DNA from: Saprospiraceae bacterium | GTDB taxonomy: Bacteria; Bacteroidota; Bacteroidia; Chitinophagales; Saprospiraceae | Length of the DNA stretch: 42,808 nt | Direction: 5' to 3' | Assembly: GCA_013002995.1 (NCBI GenBank) | Contig: JABDLO010000420.1 | Coordinates: 1-42,808 of the forward strand | In this document: positions 7,553 to 16,488 of the stretch, piece after piece | Numbering within the stretch: the first letter of the stretch is position 1 | How the letters are laid out: every line of letters starts with the position of its first letter | Position numbers and translations under genes: made by a program | Notes under the pieces: generated by a model | The model's database searches: none | What the model saw: the letters and a program-made list of their open reading frames with translations, nothing else | Told to the model about the DNA's origin: nothing

Positions 7553-7687
7553 ATGTAGGATCACGAAGAATTATTTGTTACATAATAAAGTGAAAAAATT
7601 ATCTCTATTAAATATTATAATTAATAAAATTTAATTTTATTTGCTAATTAATTAAGCTAAATAGGATTTCCTATAAATAACTTACCC

Positions 7688-8170
7688 ATGGCAGATAATA
7701 AATTAGATAAGATAGACCTCAAAATTCTTAAGCTTTTACAAGAGAATTCCAAGATTACCAACCTTGACCTTTCCAAGCAGATCGGATTATCTCCGGCTCC
7801 AACACTTGAACGTGTAAAGAAATTGGAACAATCCGGTATCATTCAGTCTTATCATGCAAAGGTTGATGCGGCTGCTATTGGCCTGAATGTCAGAACATTT
7901 GTATTGGTATCTCTGGCATGGCAAAAAGAAAATGCACTGGAAAATTTCATCAAGAAAGTAAAGGATATAGATGAAATCACTGAATGCTATATCATCACCG
8001 GTGATGCCGATTTCCTTCTAAAAATCATCTGTAAGGATCTTCCTACTTATGAACAACTTTTATTCAAGACATTGAGTCAAATTGAAGAAATTGAAAGGCT
8101 GAAGACCCTGATGACACTTTCAAAAGTTAAAAAAGACAAAGTTTTACCGTATAACTATAGCGGAGAATAA
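7688..8170 (+). CDS. Lrp/AsnC family transcriptional regulator
   Basis: 160 aa. Residues 1-60 form the winged HTH (LDKIDLKILKLLQENSKI then LSKQIGLSPAPTLERVKKLE), where SPAPTLERV is the recognition helix region. Residues 65-150 are the RAM ligand-binding/oligomerisation domain (VLVSLAWQKENALENFI, ECYIITGDADFLLKI). Such proteins sense amino acids or related metabolites and act as octameric DNA-wrapping regulators, often of amino-acid metabolism genes. The upstream 60 bases are extremely AT-rich, with TTAATTAA-type motifs suited to Lrp self-regulation. The stop is 16 bases before the region encoding the TraB-like protein. Confidence 0.9.
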   Translation: MADNKLDKIDLKILKLLQENSKITNLDLSKQIGLSPAPTLERVKKLEQSGIIQSYHAKVDAAAIGLNVRTFVLVSLAWQKENALENFIKKVKDIDEITECYIITGDADFLLKIICKDLPTYEQLLFKTLSQIEEIERLKTLMTLSKVKKDKVLPYNYSGE

Positions 8171-8186
8171 CTTTACCGTTCATTAA

Positions 8187-8987
8187 TCTACTAAAGCCAT
8201 CGGACTTAGACATCCTTCAAGTCTGTGGAGTGTATCTTTACCTGACAATAGGGTTGTCTATCTATTTGGTACAATTCATCTTCCCATTGATGCTGTTGAT
8301 TGGAATTTTACAGAGCTTAAAAAGCTCATACTGCAATGTGATGCATATTATGGAGAAATGAACCTTGATGTAATCAATGAGCAAGGATATGCGGGGATGA
8401 ATCTCATACCAGGGGGTGACTCTTTGGTAGATCTCTTCAGTTCCGTTAAAAAGTATGAAAAAGTAAGGCAATCTATTTTACAATCCTTCAATGTAGATAT
8501 CGATGAATTCCTTCACGTCAGGCCACTTCTTATTCAACATATAATCGATAGACAGATCTCTGGGGGAGATGGACAAGTAATGGATTACGCCCTTTGGAAT
8601 TTTTGCAGAAACAATAAAATTCCCTCAGATGGATTAGAAACTCTGAAAGACCAGTTTGATATTCTCGAATCTATTGATTTAAATTATCAGATTTCTATCT
8701 TGAAAACCATTGCCCGGAATACCTCCAGGTATCGGAAATACATCAGGAAAATGATTCAGTTGTATAATGCTCAGAACATCGTAGTTCTATTTAAAAAAGG
8801 AATGAAATCATGTGGAGCTTATCGACAGTTGTTAATTCTTGACAGAAATAATCGTATGGCAGAAAAGATTATGAATATAAAAACAGAAACAACTTTTATC
8901 TCGGTAGGCGTAGGACATTTATCAGGTAATAAAGGGATACTTGCTCATCTAAAAAGGGCAGGAGCAAAAGTCAAACCACTTCATTAA
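8187..8987 (+). CDS. TraB/GumN family protein, start codon unresolved
   Basis: The family hallmark YLFGTIHLPIDAVDW and CDAYYGEMN sit upstream of the first in-frame ATG (8358), so starting there would remove the signature. The frame is open from 8187, after TAA at 8184-8186, and the conserved SLWSV segment begins near 8217, yet no in-frame ATG, GTG or TTG lies between. Options are a rare start (ATC at 8199, CTG at 8223), a frameshift or sequence error, or a decayed 5' end. The C-terminal VGVGHLSGNKGILAHLKRAG block is the second family signature. Members are predicted metal-dependent peptidase-like proteins (ChaN/TIKI-related fold). No signal peptide is seen. The end overlaps the convergent antiporter gene by 17 bases. 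Confidence 0.7.
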   Translation, partial: STKAIGLRHPSSLWSVSLPDNRVVYLFGTIHLPIDAVDWNFTELKKLILQCDAYYGEMNLDVINEQGYAGMNLIPGGDSLVDLFSSVKKYEKVRQSILQSFNVDIDEFLHVRPLLIQHIIDRQISGGDGQVMDYALWNFCRNNKIPSDGLETLKDQFDILESIDLNYQISILKTIARNTSRYRKYIRKMIQLYNAQNIVVLFKKGMKSCGAYRQLLILDRNNRMAEKIMNIKTETTFISVGVGHLSGNKGILAHLKRAGAKVKPLH

Positions 8988-10185
8988 TTCCTTTTGGGTG
9001 AATCTCAGTTTTTTGCGTTTTCTCAATAAGATATACAGTAGTTCCGATCCATAGAGGACTAAATAGAAGGGTTAAAGAGATTACAATAATCGTCAATTGG
9101 TAATCAAATTCACTGATGATACCAGAAAAATAACCACCGGAAACCAAAATAAAACTCAACTCTCCAATCTGGGCCAGGAGTGCTCCTCCATAAAGGCTAT
9201 ACTTCCAGTTTCTGCCGAATGCATGAAGTACAATAGAATTGATAAAGTGATTACCCAGGTAAACCGAAATTAATAATAAAGATATGATCTCCCAGTTATC
9301 CATGATGAATCCGATATCGATCAACATGCCTATGGAAACAAAAAATATGGCAACAAAAATGATCCTAAATGCATGAAGACTATCATGAAACCATTCCGTA
9401 GATTTAGCTGCATGGACGATCATTCCCGCAACAAAAGCACCAAGTGCTGCAGATAAACCGAAAAATGCTGTTGCCACAGCCATACCAAAGCAGATGATCA
9501 ATGCAAAAAATACCTGCATCTCATGATCCTCCTCAAATTGTTTTTCAAATGGAATAGTGAATTGGGGATGTTTTAATACCCATATTATGCCTGCAATTAA
9601 CAAAAATCCACCTAACAGCTGAAGTAAAATATCATTGATAGAAGGTACAGACCCACCTAAATATTGGGTGATAATTAACATAGGAACTATGAGGATGTCC
9701 TGAACAAGTAATATACTGATGACACTCTGTCCTATAGTTGTATGATTCTCTTTATTATCTTGTAATAATTTAATTACAACAGCAGAACTACTCAGGCTAA
9801 TTACGAATCCCAGAAGTATTATTCTATTCCAACCCCAACTAAATACCAACCCAATCAGAGCTACCATAAAAATGCTTGCAATAATCTGAATTATTGTCCC
9901 GATGGTAGCGGCTTTCCAGCTTTTTATCAATCTAGGAAGATCCAGGTCCATTCCTATAAAAAACATAAGTAAAATTAATCCGATCTCACCCATTGATGTT
10001 ATGACTTTCTCATCCGTAATAATCTGGAAGCCATGCCTTCCAAGTAATACACCCGCAAGGATATAAGCTATGATCAAAGGCTGCTTGAAATACCTTAAGA
10101 TGGAGCCAATACCAATGATAATCAATCCCAGTAATAGGAAATCAAAATAATATGGGTTAGTATTTCCAGCTAATGTGAATATCAT
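8971..10185 (-). CDS. Kef-type cation:proton antiporter (CPA2 family)
   Basis: 404 aa with about 12 hydrophobic helices. Family motifs: LRYFKQPLIIAYILAGVLLG near the N-terminus, LILLMFFIGMDLDLPRL, FVISLSSSAVVIKLLQDN and LGAFVAGMIVHAAK. It should exchange K+ or Na+ for H+ across the inner membrane. There is no TrkA-N/RCK regulatory domain, so it is the short form. The ATG at 10185 was chosen over the TTG at 10242 because the added 19 residues are polar and unlike the family. The gene sits 82 bases downstream of the ThuA lipoprotein gene on the same strand. Confidence 0.85.
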   Translation of the reverse strand: MIFTLAGNTNPYYFDFLLLGLIIIGIGSILRYFKQPLIIAYILAGVLLGRHGFQIITDEKVITSMGEIGLILLMFFIGMDLDLPRLIKSWKAATIGTIIQIIASIFMVALIGLVFSWGWNRIILLGFVISLSSSAVVIKLLQDNKENHTTIGQSVISILLVQDILIVPMLIITQYLGGSVPSINDILLQLLGGFLLIAGIIWVLKHPQFTIPFEKQFEEDHEMQVFFALIICFGMAVATAFFGLSAALGAFVAGMIVHAAKSTEWFHDSLHAFRIIFVAIFFVSIGMLIDIGFIMDNWEIISLLLISVYLGNHFINSIVLHAFGRNWKYSLYGGALLAQIGELSFILVSGGYFSGIISEFDYQLTIIVISLTLLFSPLWIGTTVYLIEKTQKTEIHPKGINEVV

Positions 10186-10267
10186 AATATAATTTATGGA
10201 TCGGTATCTATCGTAAAATAGGTAAATGCATGTAAATACCAATTATTAACTACTGCGAACTGTAGTA

Positions 10268-11233
10268 TTATTTAATAGGCTTTAATCCTCGTTTGTACTT
10301 TTTCCCAAATCCTGAGTTGTTGGGGTCATATTCAATGTCAAGGTTGTAATCAATACCTTGATCAGGAATTTGATTTTCTTGGCCGAGGGCCCATAATATA
10401 CCCTGGATGCTCAACTTCCTCATGTTTTGTTCTTTAAAATCAAATGGATGGCCAAGTGTTGTAAAGAAAACTCTCGCAGGTTTACCACTTTCTCCTGTGT
10501 AAGATTTAATCCATGCTACCGGATTATTTAATGGAAATTCAGCGAGCCTATCATTCATTTCATGGTTTGATTTTAAAGCTTTACCCGATAGCAATGGCTG
10601 ACTGTCACCATGTAAGTTCCACTTGCCACCTTCAACATGGTAAAGCCAGGAAAATGCTTCAAAGTCCTTGATACCATGTAGGATAGGGTGTTCAAACTCG
10701 TTCTTATTTATGGTAACTTCTGTTAAAGGGATAGTGCCATCATCGAAGTGACCATGATGTGTAATCCATTGCTGTCCAAATACTTTACTTGGCCACTCAT
10801 TGTTCATGTGGAACTTAGAGGAATCGTCTTTATATAAAAAAGCATGCGTCGATGTTCTGAATCCAACCATAGGCCTTCCTGATTCCGCATAGTCGATGAT
10901 ATGTTGGAGCTCTTCATCTGGCAATGCTCTGAACCTGGTGAAAATGACCATAAGATCTGCGGATTCAAGTGCCTGAAGCCCCTCGATATGGTCCAACCTA
11001 TTGGGATCAATAGTGCCTGTAGAATCTACTGAATGACAATATGAAACTTCTACATCGAAACATTTTTGAAGGAGCTGACCTAGCATGGGCATGGATTCTT
11101 CGGATCGATATTCTTCATCACCTATCACAAATACAATATGTGGCCTTTTATTTGATTCTTCATTCTCCTTGCAAGAAGAAAAAAAGGTGAAGATGGAAAG
11201 GGAAAATAGAGCGATATATAGAATTCTTATCAT
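10268..11233 (-). CDS. ThuA-like domain lipoprotein
   Basis: 321 aa. A lipoprotein signal peptide ends at the lipobox FFSSC (Cys20). The rest is a ThuA/class-I glutamine-amidotransferase-like fold: PHIVFVIGDEEYRSEESMP, then LQALESADLMVIFTRFRALP, GRPMVGFRTSTHAF and a late VFFTTLGHPFDF segment. ThuA proteins are linked to trehalose and other sugar conversions and are commonly paired with PVC-type heme/propeller dehydrogenases, as here, where it begins 8 bases after the large cytochrome protein. The biochemical role is not established. It was probably co-transcribed and sits in the same periplasmic or outer-membrane compartment as its partner. Confidence 0.85.
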   Translation of the reverse strand: MIRILYIALFSLSIFTFFSSCKENEESNKRPHIVFVIGDEEYRSEESMPMLGQLLQKCFDVEVSYCHSVDSTGTIDPNRLDHIEGLQALESADLMVIFTRFRALPDEELQHIIDYAESGRPMVGFRTSTHAFLYKDDSSKFHMNNEWPSKVFGQQWITHHGHFDDGTIPLTEVTINKNEFEHPILHGIKDFEAFSWLYHVEGGKWNLHGDSQPLLSGKALKSNHEMNDRLAEFPLNNPVAWIKSYTGESGKPARVFFTTLGHPFDFKEQNMRKLSIQGILWALGQENQIPDQGIDYNLDIEYDPNNSGFGKKYKRGLKPIK

Positions 11234-11241
11234 TGATGAAG

Positions 11242-14200
11242 CTATTGTGATTGATATTCAGATAGAAGTTCAGCTGTAGTGTAAAAGCCATTTTTGTCTT
11301 TAATGGCAGAGCGAACTGATGCAACTTTATCAGGCTTTATTACTGATGCTTTATTCCCAAATGAGTTCCGTATGTAGGTTAATACAGCGGCTACTTCCTC
11401 ATTATTCATCAATCCCTCATAAGGGGTCATGGGCACTTTTCCACTATATTCTCTTCCCAGCACCGTAATGGGCCCCATGAGACCCTTAAGAGTTAACTTG
11501 ATTAATTTATCCTCATCACCAGTTGCCCATTCACTCTTACTTAGAGGTGGATATCCAACGGCCTTTAAGCCCTTTCCATCTGGTTGATGGCAAGTACTGC
11601 AGAATGCATCTCTGGCGTAGATTTCTTTTCCTTTTTTGTAAAGTTCTAATTCAGCCCCTTCAAGATGAGAAACAATTTCTTCAGATTGTACAGGATTCAC
11701 CGACCTGCCATTTAGGTGAGCGAGAGCGGCTTCATATGGGCCTTTCATCCAATCATCCAATGGATATTTTTTAGCTTCATTCAGAATTTTCATTCCATTT
11801 GAAACATCCAGCCAGGAAGCTGTAACTATTGCTTCAAGTCTTACTCGGCCATGGGGATCTGCCCCTGCTTCAATAAGTAAATTGATGGCGTCCGGGATTT
11901 GATGATTCATGTATTTTAAAACTCTTACTGCTGCTGCTCTGACACGATGGTCTTTAGACTTAAGTAAAGTTGTGGTTAATTCATGATCAACCTGGTTGAC
12001 TCCCCAGCTGACCCATAATGCTTCTAATAGATGATGTTCATATCTCGGGTCCGACTGATCAAGTTCTTCTGTCCAGGATTGAATTGCATTAAGTGCATCG
12101 TCTGCATTCCTTCCTCTCAATTCCCGTCTTACTCTATAACGTGTACGGTATTCAGGAAGCTTTAATAAATTCAGAAGGGTATTTATATCAGCATCAACTA
12201 TATTGACAGGATCAACCATAGGTCTTGATGGGTGAGTAATTCGATATATCCTCCCATGTACATGATCTCTCAATGGGTCGCGGGCATTATGTTGCATGTG
12301 TCCAATTAATACATTGTGCCAGTCGACCACATAGAGACTCCCGTCAGGAGCGAACTCCATGTCTACCGGGCGGAAATTTCGATCTGTAGAAGTAATAAGA
12401 TCTAACCTGTGTTCAGACTTATATCCGGTCCCATCATCATATATTTTGTGTTGTTTTGTCCCCAGAAATCCTATGGTATTATTTATTAATAAATCTCCTT
12501 GGACATCATCAGGGAAGTGTCTACTCGAAACAAATTCAAGGCCTGAAGTTGGTCTCACCCTGTGTGCATCTTCAATTAGGTTTCTGGATTTAGGGCTTGC
12601 TTTACCATACCTTGGTTTTATACTCCCGGGCATCATCCAGAGTACATCCGGTCCAGACGTTTCAGCAAAGAAGTTTTGACCCCAATCATCAAAAGCAATT
12701 CCCCAGGGATTAGGAATAGAAACTTGAGATGTTCGTTCCAGATGTGATCGGGCAGGATTGTATCTGAAGAAACCGCCATTAGTGGCTCTTACAGGGCCGT
12801 AGGAAGTTTCAATGTTGCTATGAAGGAATACCCCTTCTCCCATATAGATTGCTCCCGACGGGTCTGCACAAAAAGCACTTATAGCATGATGCGTATCATG
12901 ATCGTCAAATCCACTTAAAAGGACCTCTTCTTTATCTGCCACATCATCTCCATCCGAGTCAATCAACATTTTTAGATTAGTACCTTGAGAGATGTACACC
13001 CCCTCACTTGCCAATTCGAAACCGATCGGTAAATGAAGGCCATCTGCAAAAGTAATCTGGTTGTCAGCCTTTCCGTCTTTATCTCGATCTTCAAGAATGA
13101 TGAGTTTGTCGTTTGGTTTAGGATCACCCGGTTGATAATGTGGATAAGTGGGCATGACAGCCACCCATAACCTTCCTTTGTTATCGAAAGAACACTGTAC
13201 TGGATTAGCAAGATCAGGAAATTCCTTTTCAGAGGCAAAAAGCTCAATTTTATATCCATCAGGGATCGAAAAGGAGTTGAGGGCTTCTTCTCCATAGAGG
13301 TATTTTAAATCTCCACGACCATGAACATCCTGATAATTGGTTTCGATCTCGGGGAGTACAGTTGTCTTTTTATCTGATGATTCCAGATCCATTTCTTTAC
13401 CCTTGCAAGCCATCCATATCGCAGTATCTCGGATGGCTGTCATTTCTCTGATCTTTTTAATTTCTGAGGGGTAATTGTCAGGACCAAACGGCTCATATCG
13501 TCGCCCGAATACATGGACGCCATTAGGCATTTTATAATCATAGTGCCAGAACCAATTCTTTTCCATCACTGCTTCATGTACCATGTCCCGGATCGATTCT
13601 TTCCGTGAAGATGATCCTGTAATGGTTGTGGTTAGGTAATTGCCCAGCCATTGATTTCCTTTGTCATTTAATTGAAAGCCGTCAATGGTGAAAGGACCTT
13701 CTGATTTATACAATTCAAGACTTACGTCAAATAGATTGATGAAAGGAATAGAATGCTTATTGGCAACTTCATTTATTGCCTCATTATAAAGCTTCAGATT
13801 TTCATTTTCTTTTTTACCATCGGGTAGGTCTTTAACAGAAGATAAATCTTCAAATGCTATCGGTGAAATCAAAACCAATTTACTGGAGGAAATGCCGTTG
13901 TAATTTTGTTTCAATGAGTGATCTATAAATGCACTCAATTCACTTTTGAAATTTTCGAGTCCTTGTAATCCCTGGAATGATTCGTTATAACCGAAAAATG
14001 CAAGAATAACATCAGCTTCCAGCCTTGATAACCACTGATCAGGACTTTCCAGATGGCCTCTACTCCCGGAAGGTTGTGACTCCTCATCGTAATATTGGTC
14101 AGCCGTGGGGAATGACCAGGGACTATCTCTTCCTGAATGAGGTCTGAAGCCGGGTGTGTTTCCTCCATCACACATGTTTCGTATGGTCAGTTCTTTGTCG

Positions 14201-14388
14201 GGATTAGCAAGATGCATGGATGTCTCAAAATGACCATAGTTGATCATTCTGGAACACAAATTATTACCGATAAGAGAAATGTTATCTCCATGTTGAATTT
14301 TAATTAACTGAGAATTTTGATCCTTGCAGGAAGAAATGGCTACCAATAAAACAGTTATAAAAAAGACAGGAAAGTAATCCCTAATCAT
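11242..14388 (-). CDS. Multidomain lipoprotein: SGNH-like, PVC-type propeller, HEAT repeats, cytochrome c
   Basis: 1048 aa from the ATG at 14388, chosen because the lipoprotein signal starts there (lipobox AISSC, Cys21); an in-frame ATG at 14427 adds 13 polar residues. Domains in order: SGNH-hydrolase-like (about 30-260), a linker with YDYKMPNGVHVFGRR, a PVC-type dehydrogenase beta-propeller (about 360-740; LANPVQCSFDNKGRLWVA, MEFAPDGSLYVVDW), HEAT-like helices (about 750-880), and a class I cytochrome c with CSTCH at 930-934 and distal Met probably in VPMTPYEG. This suggests an extracytoplasmic sugar or polyol oxidation enzyme passing electrons to heme. The SGNH part reads DGFQLN where catalytic DxxH is expected. 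Forms an operon with the ThuA gene. Confidence 0.85.
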   Translation of the reverse strand: MIRDYFPVFFITVLLVAISSCKDQNSQLIKIQHGDNISLIGNNLCSRMINYGHFETSMHLANPDKELTIRNMCDGGNTPGFRPHSGRDSPWSFPTADQYYDEESQPSGSRGHLESPDQWLSRLEADVILAFFGYNESFQGLQGLENFKSELSAFIDHSLKQNYNGISSSKLVLISPIAFEDLSSVKDLPDGKKENENLKLYNEAINEVANKHSIPFINLFDVSLELYKSEGPFTIDGFQLNDKGNQWLGNYLTTTITGSSSRKESIRDMVHEAVMEKNWFWHYDYKMPNGVHVFGRRYEPFGPDNYPSEIKKIREMTAIRDTAIWMACKGKEMDLESSDKKTTVLPEIETNYQDVHGRGDLKYLYGEEALNSFSIPDGYKIELFASEKEFPDLANPVQCSFDNKGRLWVAVMPTYPHYQPGDPKPNDKLIILEDRDKDGKADNQITFADGLHLPIGFELASEGVYISQGTNLKMLIDSDGDDVADKEEVLLSGFDDHDTHHAISAFCADPSGAIYMGEGVFLHSNIETSYGPVRATNGGFFRYNPARSHLERTSQVSIPNPWGIAFDDWGQNFFAETSGPDVLWMMPGSIKPRYGKASPKSRNLIEDAHRVRPTSGLEFVSSRHFPDDVQGDLLINNTIGFLGTKQHKIYDDGTGYKSEHRLDLITSTDRNFRPVDMEFAPDGSLYVVDWHNVLIGHMQHNARDPLRDHVHGRIYRITHPSRPMVDPVNIVDADINTLLNLLKLPEYRTRYRVRRELRGRNADDALNAIQSWTEELDQSDPRYEHHLLEALWVSWGVNQVDHELTTTLLKSKDHRVRAAAVRVLKYMNHQIPDAINLLIEAGADPHGRVRLEAIVTASWLDVSNGMKILNEAKKYPLDDWMKGPYEAALAHLNGRSVNPVQSEEIVSHLEGAELELYKKGKEIYARDAFCSTCHQPDGKGLKAVGYPPLSKSEWATGDEDKLIKLTLKGLMGPITVLGREYSGKVPMTPYEGLMNNEEVAAVLTYIRNSFGNKASVIKPDKVASVRSAIKDKNGFYTTAELLSEYQSQ

Positions 14389-14513
14389 CCTGAAAGTAAT
14401 ACTATATCGAGTAAAAGTAATGGTCATAAATAAAAGTTATGGCTGGCATTAAAAATACAAATGAATTTAAATGATATAATTTCTAATCTTTACGAAAAGC
14501 AAAAATCTAAATC

Positions 14514-14801
14514 ATGTCAAAAATTCCATCATCAATTATTACAGAACTGCCTGTATCTTCTAGTATAAATAGCTCTTCCTCTCCTAAGGAAATGCGTATT
14601 GTTCAAAGAAATCAACTTCTGCTTTGTTTTACTGCAATCACATTGCTTACAGTGTGTTTTATCTATTCATTGCAGGTGGAGCAATTCTTGATCTCAAATA
14701 AGATTGCTGCATATGTCATATTTGCAGCCTGGATATTCATGAAAACCAATGACCCCGTTAAATCAAGACTTAAGCTAAAAGACCAGTTGGCTAAAAAGTA
14801 G
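14514..14801 (+). CDS. Small two-helix membrane protein (paralogue A)
   Basis: 95 aa with a polar Ser-rich N-terminus (1-30) and two predicted membrane helices (about 36-52 and 62-77). It aligns by eye with the 88-aa protein at 15864-16130 over helix 1, the loop and helix 2: LQVEQFLISNKIAAYVIFAA against IHNEQLLLGEIIPAYIIITA, then FMKTND against FMRALDN. No known function was recognised. It is divergent from the large cytochrome lipoprotein gene and convergent with the LysR gene, 47 bases away. Confidence 0.65.
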   Translation: MSKIPSSIITELPVSSSINSSSSPKEMRIVQRNQLLLCFTAITLLTVCFIYSLQVEQFLISNKIAAYVIFAAWIFMKTNDPVKSRLKLKDQLAKK

Positions 14802-14848
14802 AAGTTATTCCAGTCTTAAAACTCAAGACTAAGATTAGACCATAAGTA

Positions 14849-15772
14849 TCAATACTTATCATGCCAGTCAAAGTACTCTTGAATGATTCTATCCTTTTCT
14901 TCTCTAATAAATTCCAGAAAGGCAGATGCAATAGGGGATAGCTTCTTGGATTTCAACCATATAAGATTCCAGTGGGTGATTATAGGCAACCCTTTAAAAG
15001 GGATGATCTCCAGTTCTCCATCTCTGAGAGCTGTTTTTATTCCAATGATGGGCATAATGGAGTAACCAAGCCCTGCAATGACAGACTGTTTCATTGCTTC
15101 ATTGGAAGTGAATTCCATCTTTTTATAGGTGGGAAGCTTACTTTCTTTAATGAATGTTTCCATTGAGCTTCTCGTTGCGGAACCTTTCTCCCTGTACATT
15201 AATGGATATTCTTCAAATATTTTTGTGACAGGAGTATTTTTTTTGAGTTTGAGCTTTGGGCTTCCAATCAAGTATAATTTATTCTCCAATAATTGTTCAG
15301 AATAAATATTCAGATCATCTGGAATCACAGAGACCAGGGAGAAATCAACCTCATTGTTTTCAAGACTCTCTACCACGTAAGTCTTGTTGGTAACATCCAT
15401 AGTTAGGTCAATACCCCTATGCTTATTCATGAAATCAGATAGGAAATAGGGCATGACATACTTCCCTGTGGAAGCAACAGATATTTTTAATTTTCCTGCC
15501 AGCTGATTCTTATAAGCAAGGGTTTTGTAATTGATGGTTTCCGCTTCAGTAAGAATTTTTTCTGCGGTTCTGGCTATTTCATGTCCGAAATCAGTGATGT
15601 ATAATTTCCTTCCTACTACCTCTGTCAGAGGTATAGGAAATTGATTTTGAAATTTTTTTAGCTGAATTGAAACCGCCGGTTGTGTTAAATATAATTCTTC
15701 AGCAGCCTTTGTAACGCTCTGATTTTCAACTATTGTGACAAATATTTTGAGCTGGTGCAATGTGTAATCCAT
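14849..15772 (-). CDS. LysR-type transcriptional regulator
   Basis: 307 aa. The N-terminal winged HTH (residues 1-62; LHQLKIFVTIVENQSVTKAA and LTQPAVSIQLKKFQ) is followed by a periplasmic-binding-protein-like effector domain (about 92-295; GKLKISVASTGKYVMPYFLS). The overall pattern resembles CbbR/CysB-type regulators. It is divergently oriented from the 15864-17940 operon ending in isocitrate dehydrogenase, with 91 bases between, so that operon is its most likely target, as is usual for LysR genes. The C-terminus ends in acidic/aromatic EYFDWHDKY. Its own promoter is well defined. Confidence 0.9.
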   Translation of the reverse strand: MDYTLHQLKIFVTIVENQSVTKAAEELYLTQPAVSIQLKKFQNQFPIPLTEVVGRKLYITDFGHEIARTAEKILTEAETINYKTLAYKNQLAGKLKISVASTGKYVMPYFLSDFMNKHRGIDLTMDVTNKTYVVESLENNEVDFSLVSVIPDDLNIYSEQLLENKLYLIGSPKLKLKKNTPVTKIFEEYPLMYREKGSATRSSMETFIKESKLPTYKKMEFTSNEAMKQSVIAGLGYSIMPIIGIKTALRDGELEIIPFKGLPIITHWNLIWLKSKKLSPIASAFLEFIREEKDRIIQEYFDWHDKY

Positions 15773-15796
15773 AAAGAGTGTTTATGTATATCATAT

Positions 15797-15825
15797 CAAA
15801 TATAAATAAAAATTAATGAAACAAA
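15797..15825 (-). promoter_or_regulatory. Bacteroidota promoter of the LysR gene
   Basis: On the minus strand, TTTTG (15822-15826 region) precedes TATATTTG (15797-15804) with 17 bases between TTG and the -7 element, an almost ideal -33/-7 pair. It lies 25 bases before the LysR ATG. The surrounding ATATCATAT / ATATAAAT motif could also hold a T-N11-A LysR site controlling both directions. Confidence 0.65.
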
Positions 15826-15863
15826 AGAAGACTTTTGGGTTGTAAATATTAAAAATCGGAACA

Positions 15864-16130
15864 ATGGCTGATGCAACTAAAACCTCTTATCAAAAGAAAA
15901 TGATTTCAACCTGGTCGAAAAACATTGAAGGAAAAAACCAGCTTAATGAAAAATCTGAATTCAGGTTATCTAAAAATATGGTTATGGGTTTTCTTGGAAT
16001 TGCCTTTATGACATTATGGTTGATTCTTTCTATTCATAACGAACAATTATTGCTAGGTGAAATTATCCCGGCTTATATAATTATCACTGCCTTACTTTTT
16101 ATGAGGGCATTGGATAACTCAAATGTTTAA
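15864..16130 (+). CDS. Small two-helix membrane protein (paralogue B)
   Basis: 88 aa. A charged N-terminus (1-38) is followed by two membrane helices (about 40-57 and 65-82). It is related by eye to the 95-aa protein at 14514-14801 across the helix-loop-helix region. It is the first gene of the operon that continues with a 96-aa protein (33-base gap) and isocitrate dehydrogenase. A role in membrane attachment or sensing for the locus is only a guess. The divergent LysR gene is 91 bases away. Confidence 0.7.
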   Translation: MADATKTSYQKKMISTWSKNIEGKNQLNEKSEFRLSKNMVMGFLGIAFMTLWLILSIHNEQLLLGEIIPAYIIITALLFMRALDNSNV

Positions 16131-16163
16131 TTTATTAAATCTAAAACACTAAAATCTTTAACA

Positions 16164-16454
16164 ATGGTAACTACAGAAGTTCTTCAAAAAATCAGATTAG
16201 TAGATGGACAATTTACTCCATCAGAAGCTTCAGATGTTGTAAGCTCTTTAATTAATGAAAAAATCAATTTCCACAAGATTCAGCGACTGGGAATGTTCAT
16301 TCATGATGAAGATGAAGATGCTGCTGAGTTGAACGGAAGAGTGCAAGAATTGATCGATGAAAGAAAAAAAGCAAAAGCTATTATAGCAGAAGCAAGAGCA
16401 AAGGGATACAATGTAAAGATCAATGGCATCCTTGAAATCACATTTGAAAAATAA
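16164..16454 (+). CDS. Small conserved hypothetical protein, second gene of the isocitrate dehydrogenase operon
   Basis: 96 aa, soluble and mostly helical, with a central charged heptad-like stretch (about 48-78; LNGRVQELIDERKKAKAIIAEARAKG) and a short final strand (VKINGILEITFEK). The N-terminal TPSEASDVVSSLINEKINFHKIQRL block looks well conserved in recalled Bacteroidota proteins of unknown function, but no named domain was recognised. It sits between the two-helix protein and isocitrate dehydrogenase with gaps of 33 and 34 bases, so it is almost certainly co-transcribed. Confidence 0.75.
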   Translation: MVTTEVLQKIRLVDGQFTPSEASDVVSSLINEKINFHKIQRLGMFIHDEDEDAAELNGRVQELIDERKKAKAIIAEARAKGYNVKINGILEITFEK

Positions 16455-16488
16455 TTTAGAGATACTAAAAACAACTCAACTAAAAAGC

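Larger units (their letters stand above)
7146..7687. other. 542-bp gene-free region with REP-like hairpin and orphan terminator
   Basis: Between the outer-membrane protein gene and the lrp-type gene no convincing ORF is visible. The region holds a GC-rich inverted repeat at 7242-7263, in otherwise very AT-rich DNA, and a strong plus-strand terminator at 7526-7552 that lies 136 bases before the next start codon and has no gene upstream. A possible hairpin with CAACA/TGTTG arms lies near 7430-7446. A small RNA or a regulatory leader would explain the terminator. Confidence 0.6.

Noticed and set aside
16423-16488. Isocitrate dehydrogenase start at 16423
   Set aside because: It would overlap the preceding gene by 32 bases and add a lysine-rich tail not seen in the family; ATG 16489 fits the operon spacing.
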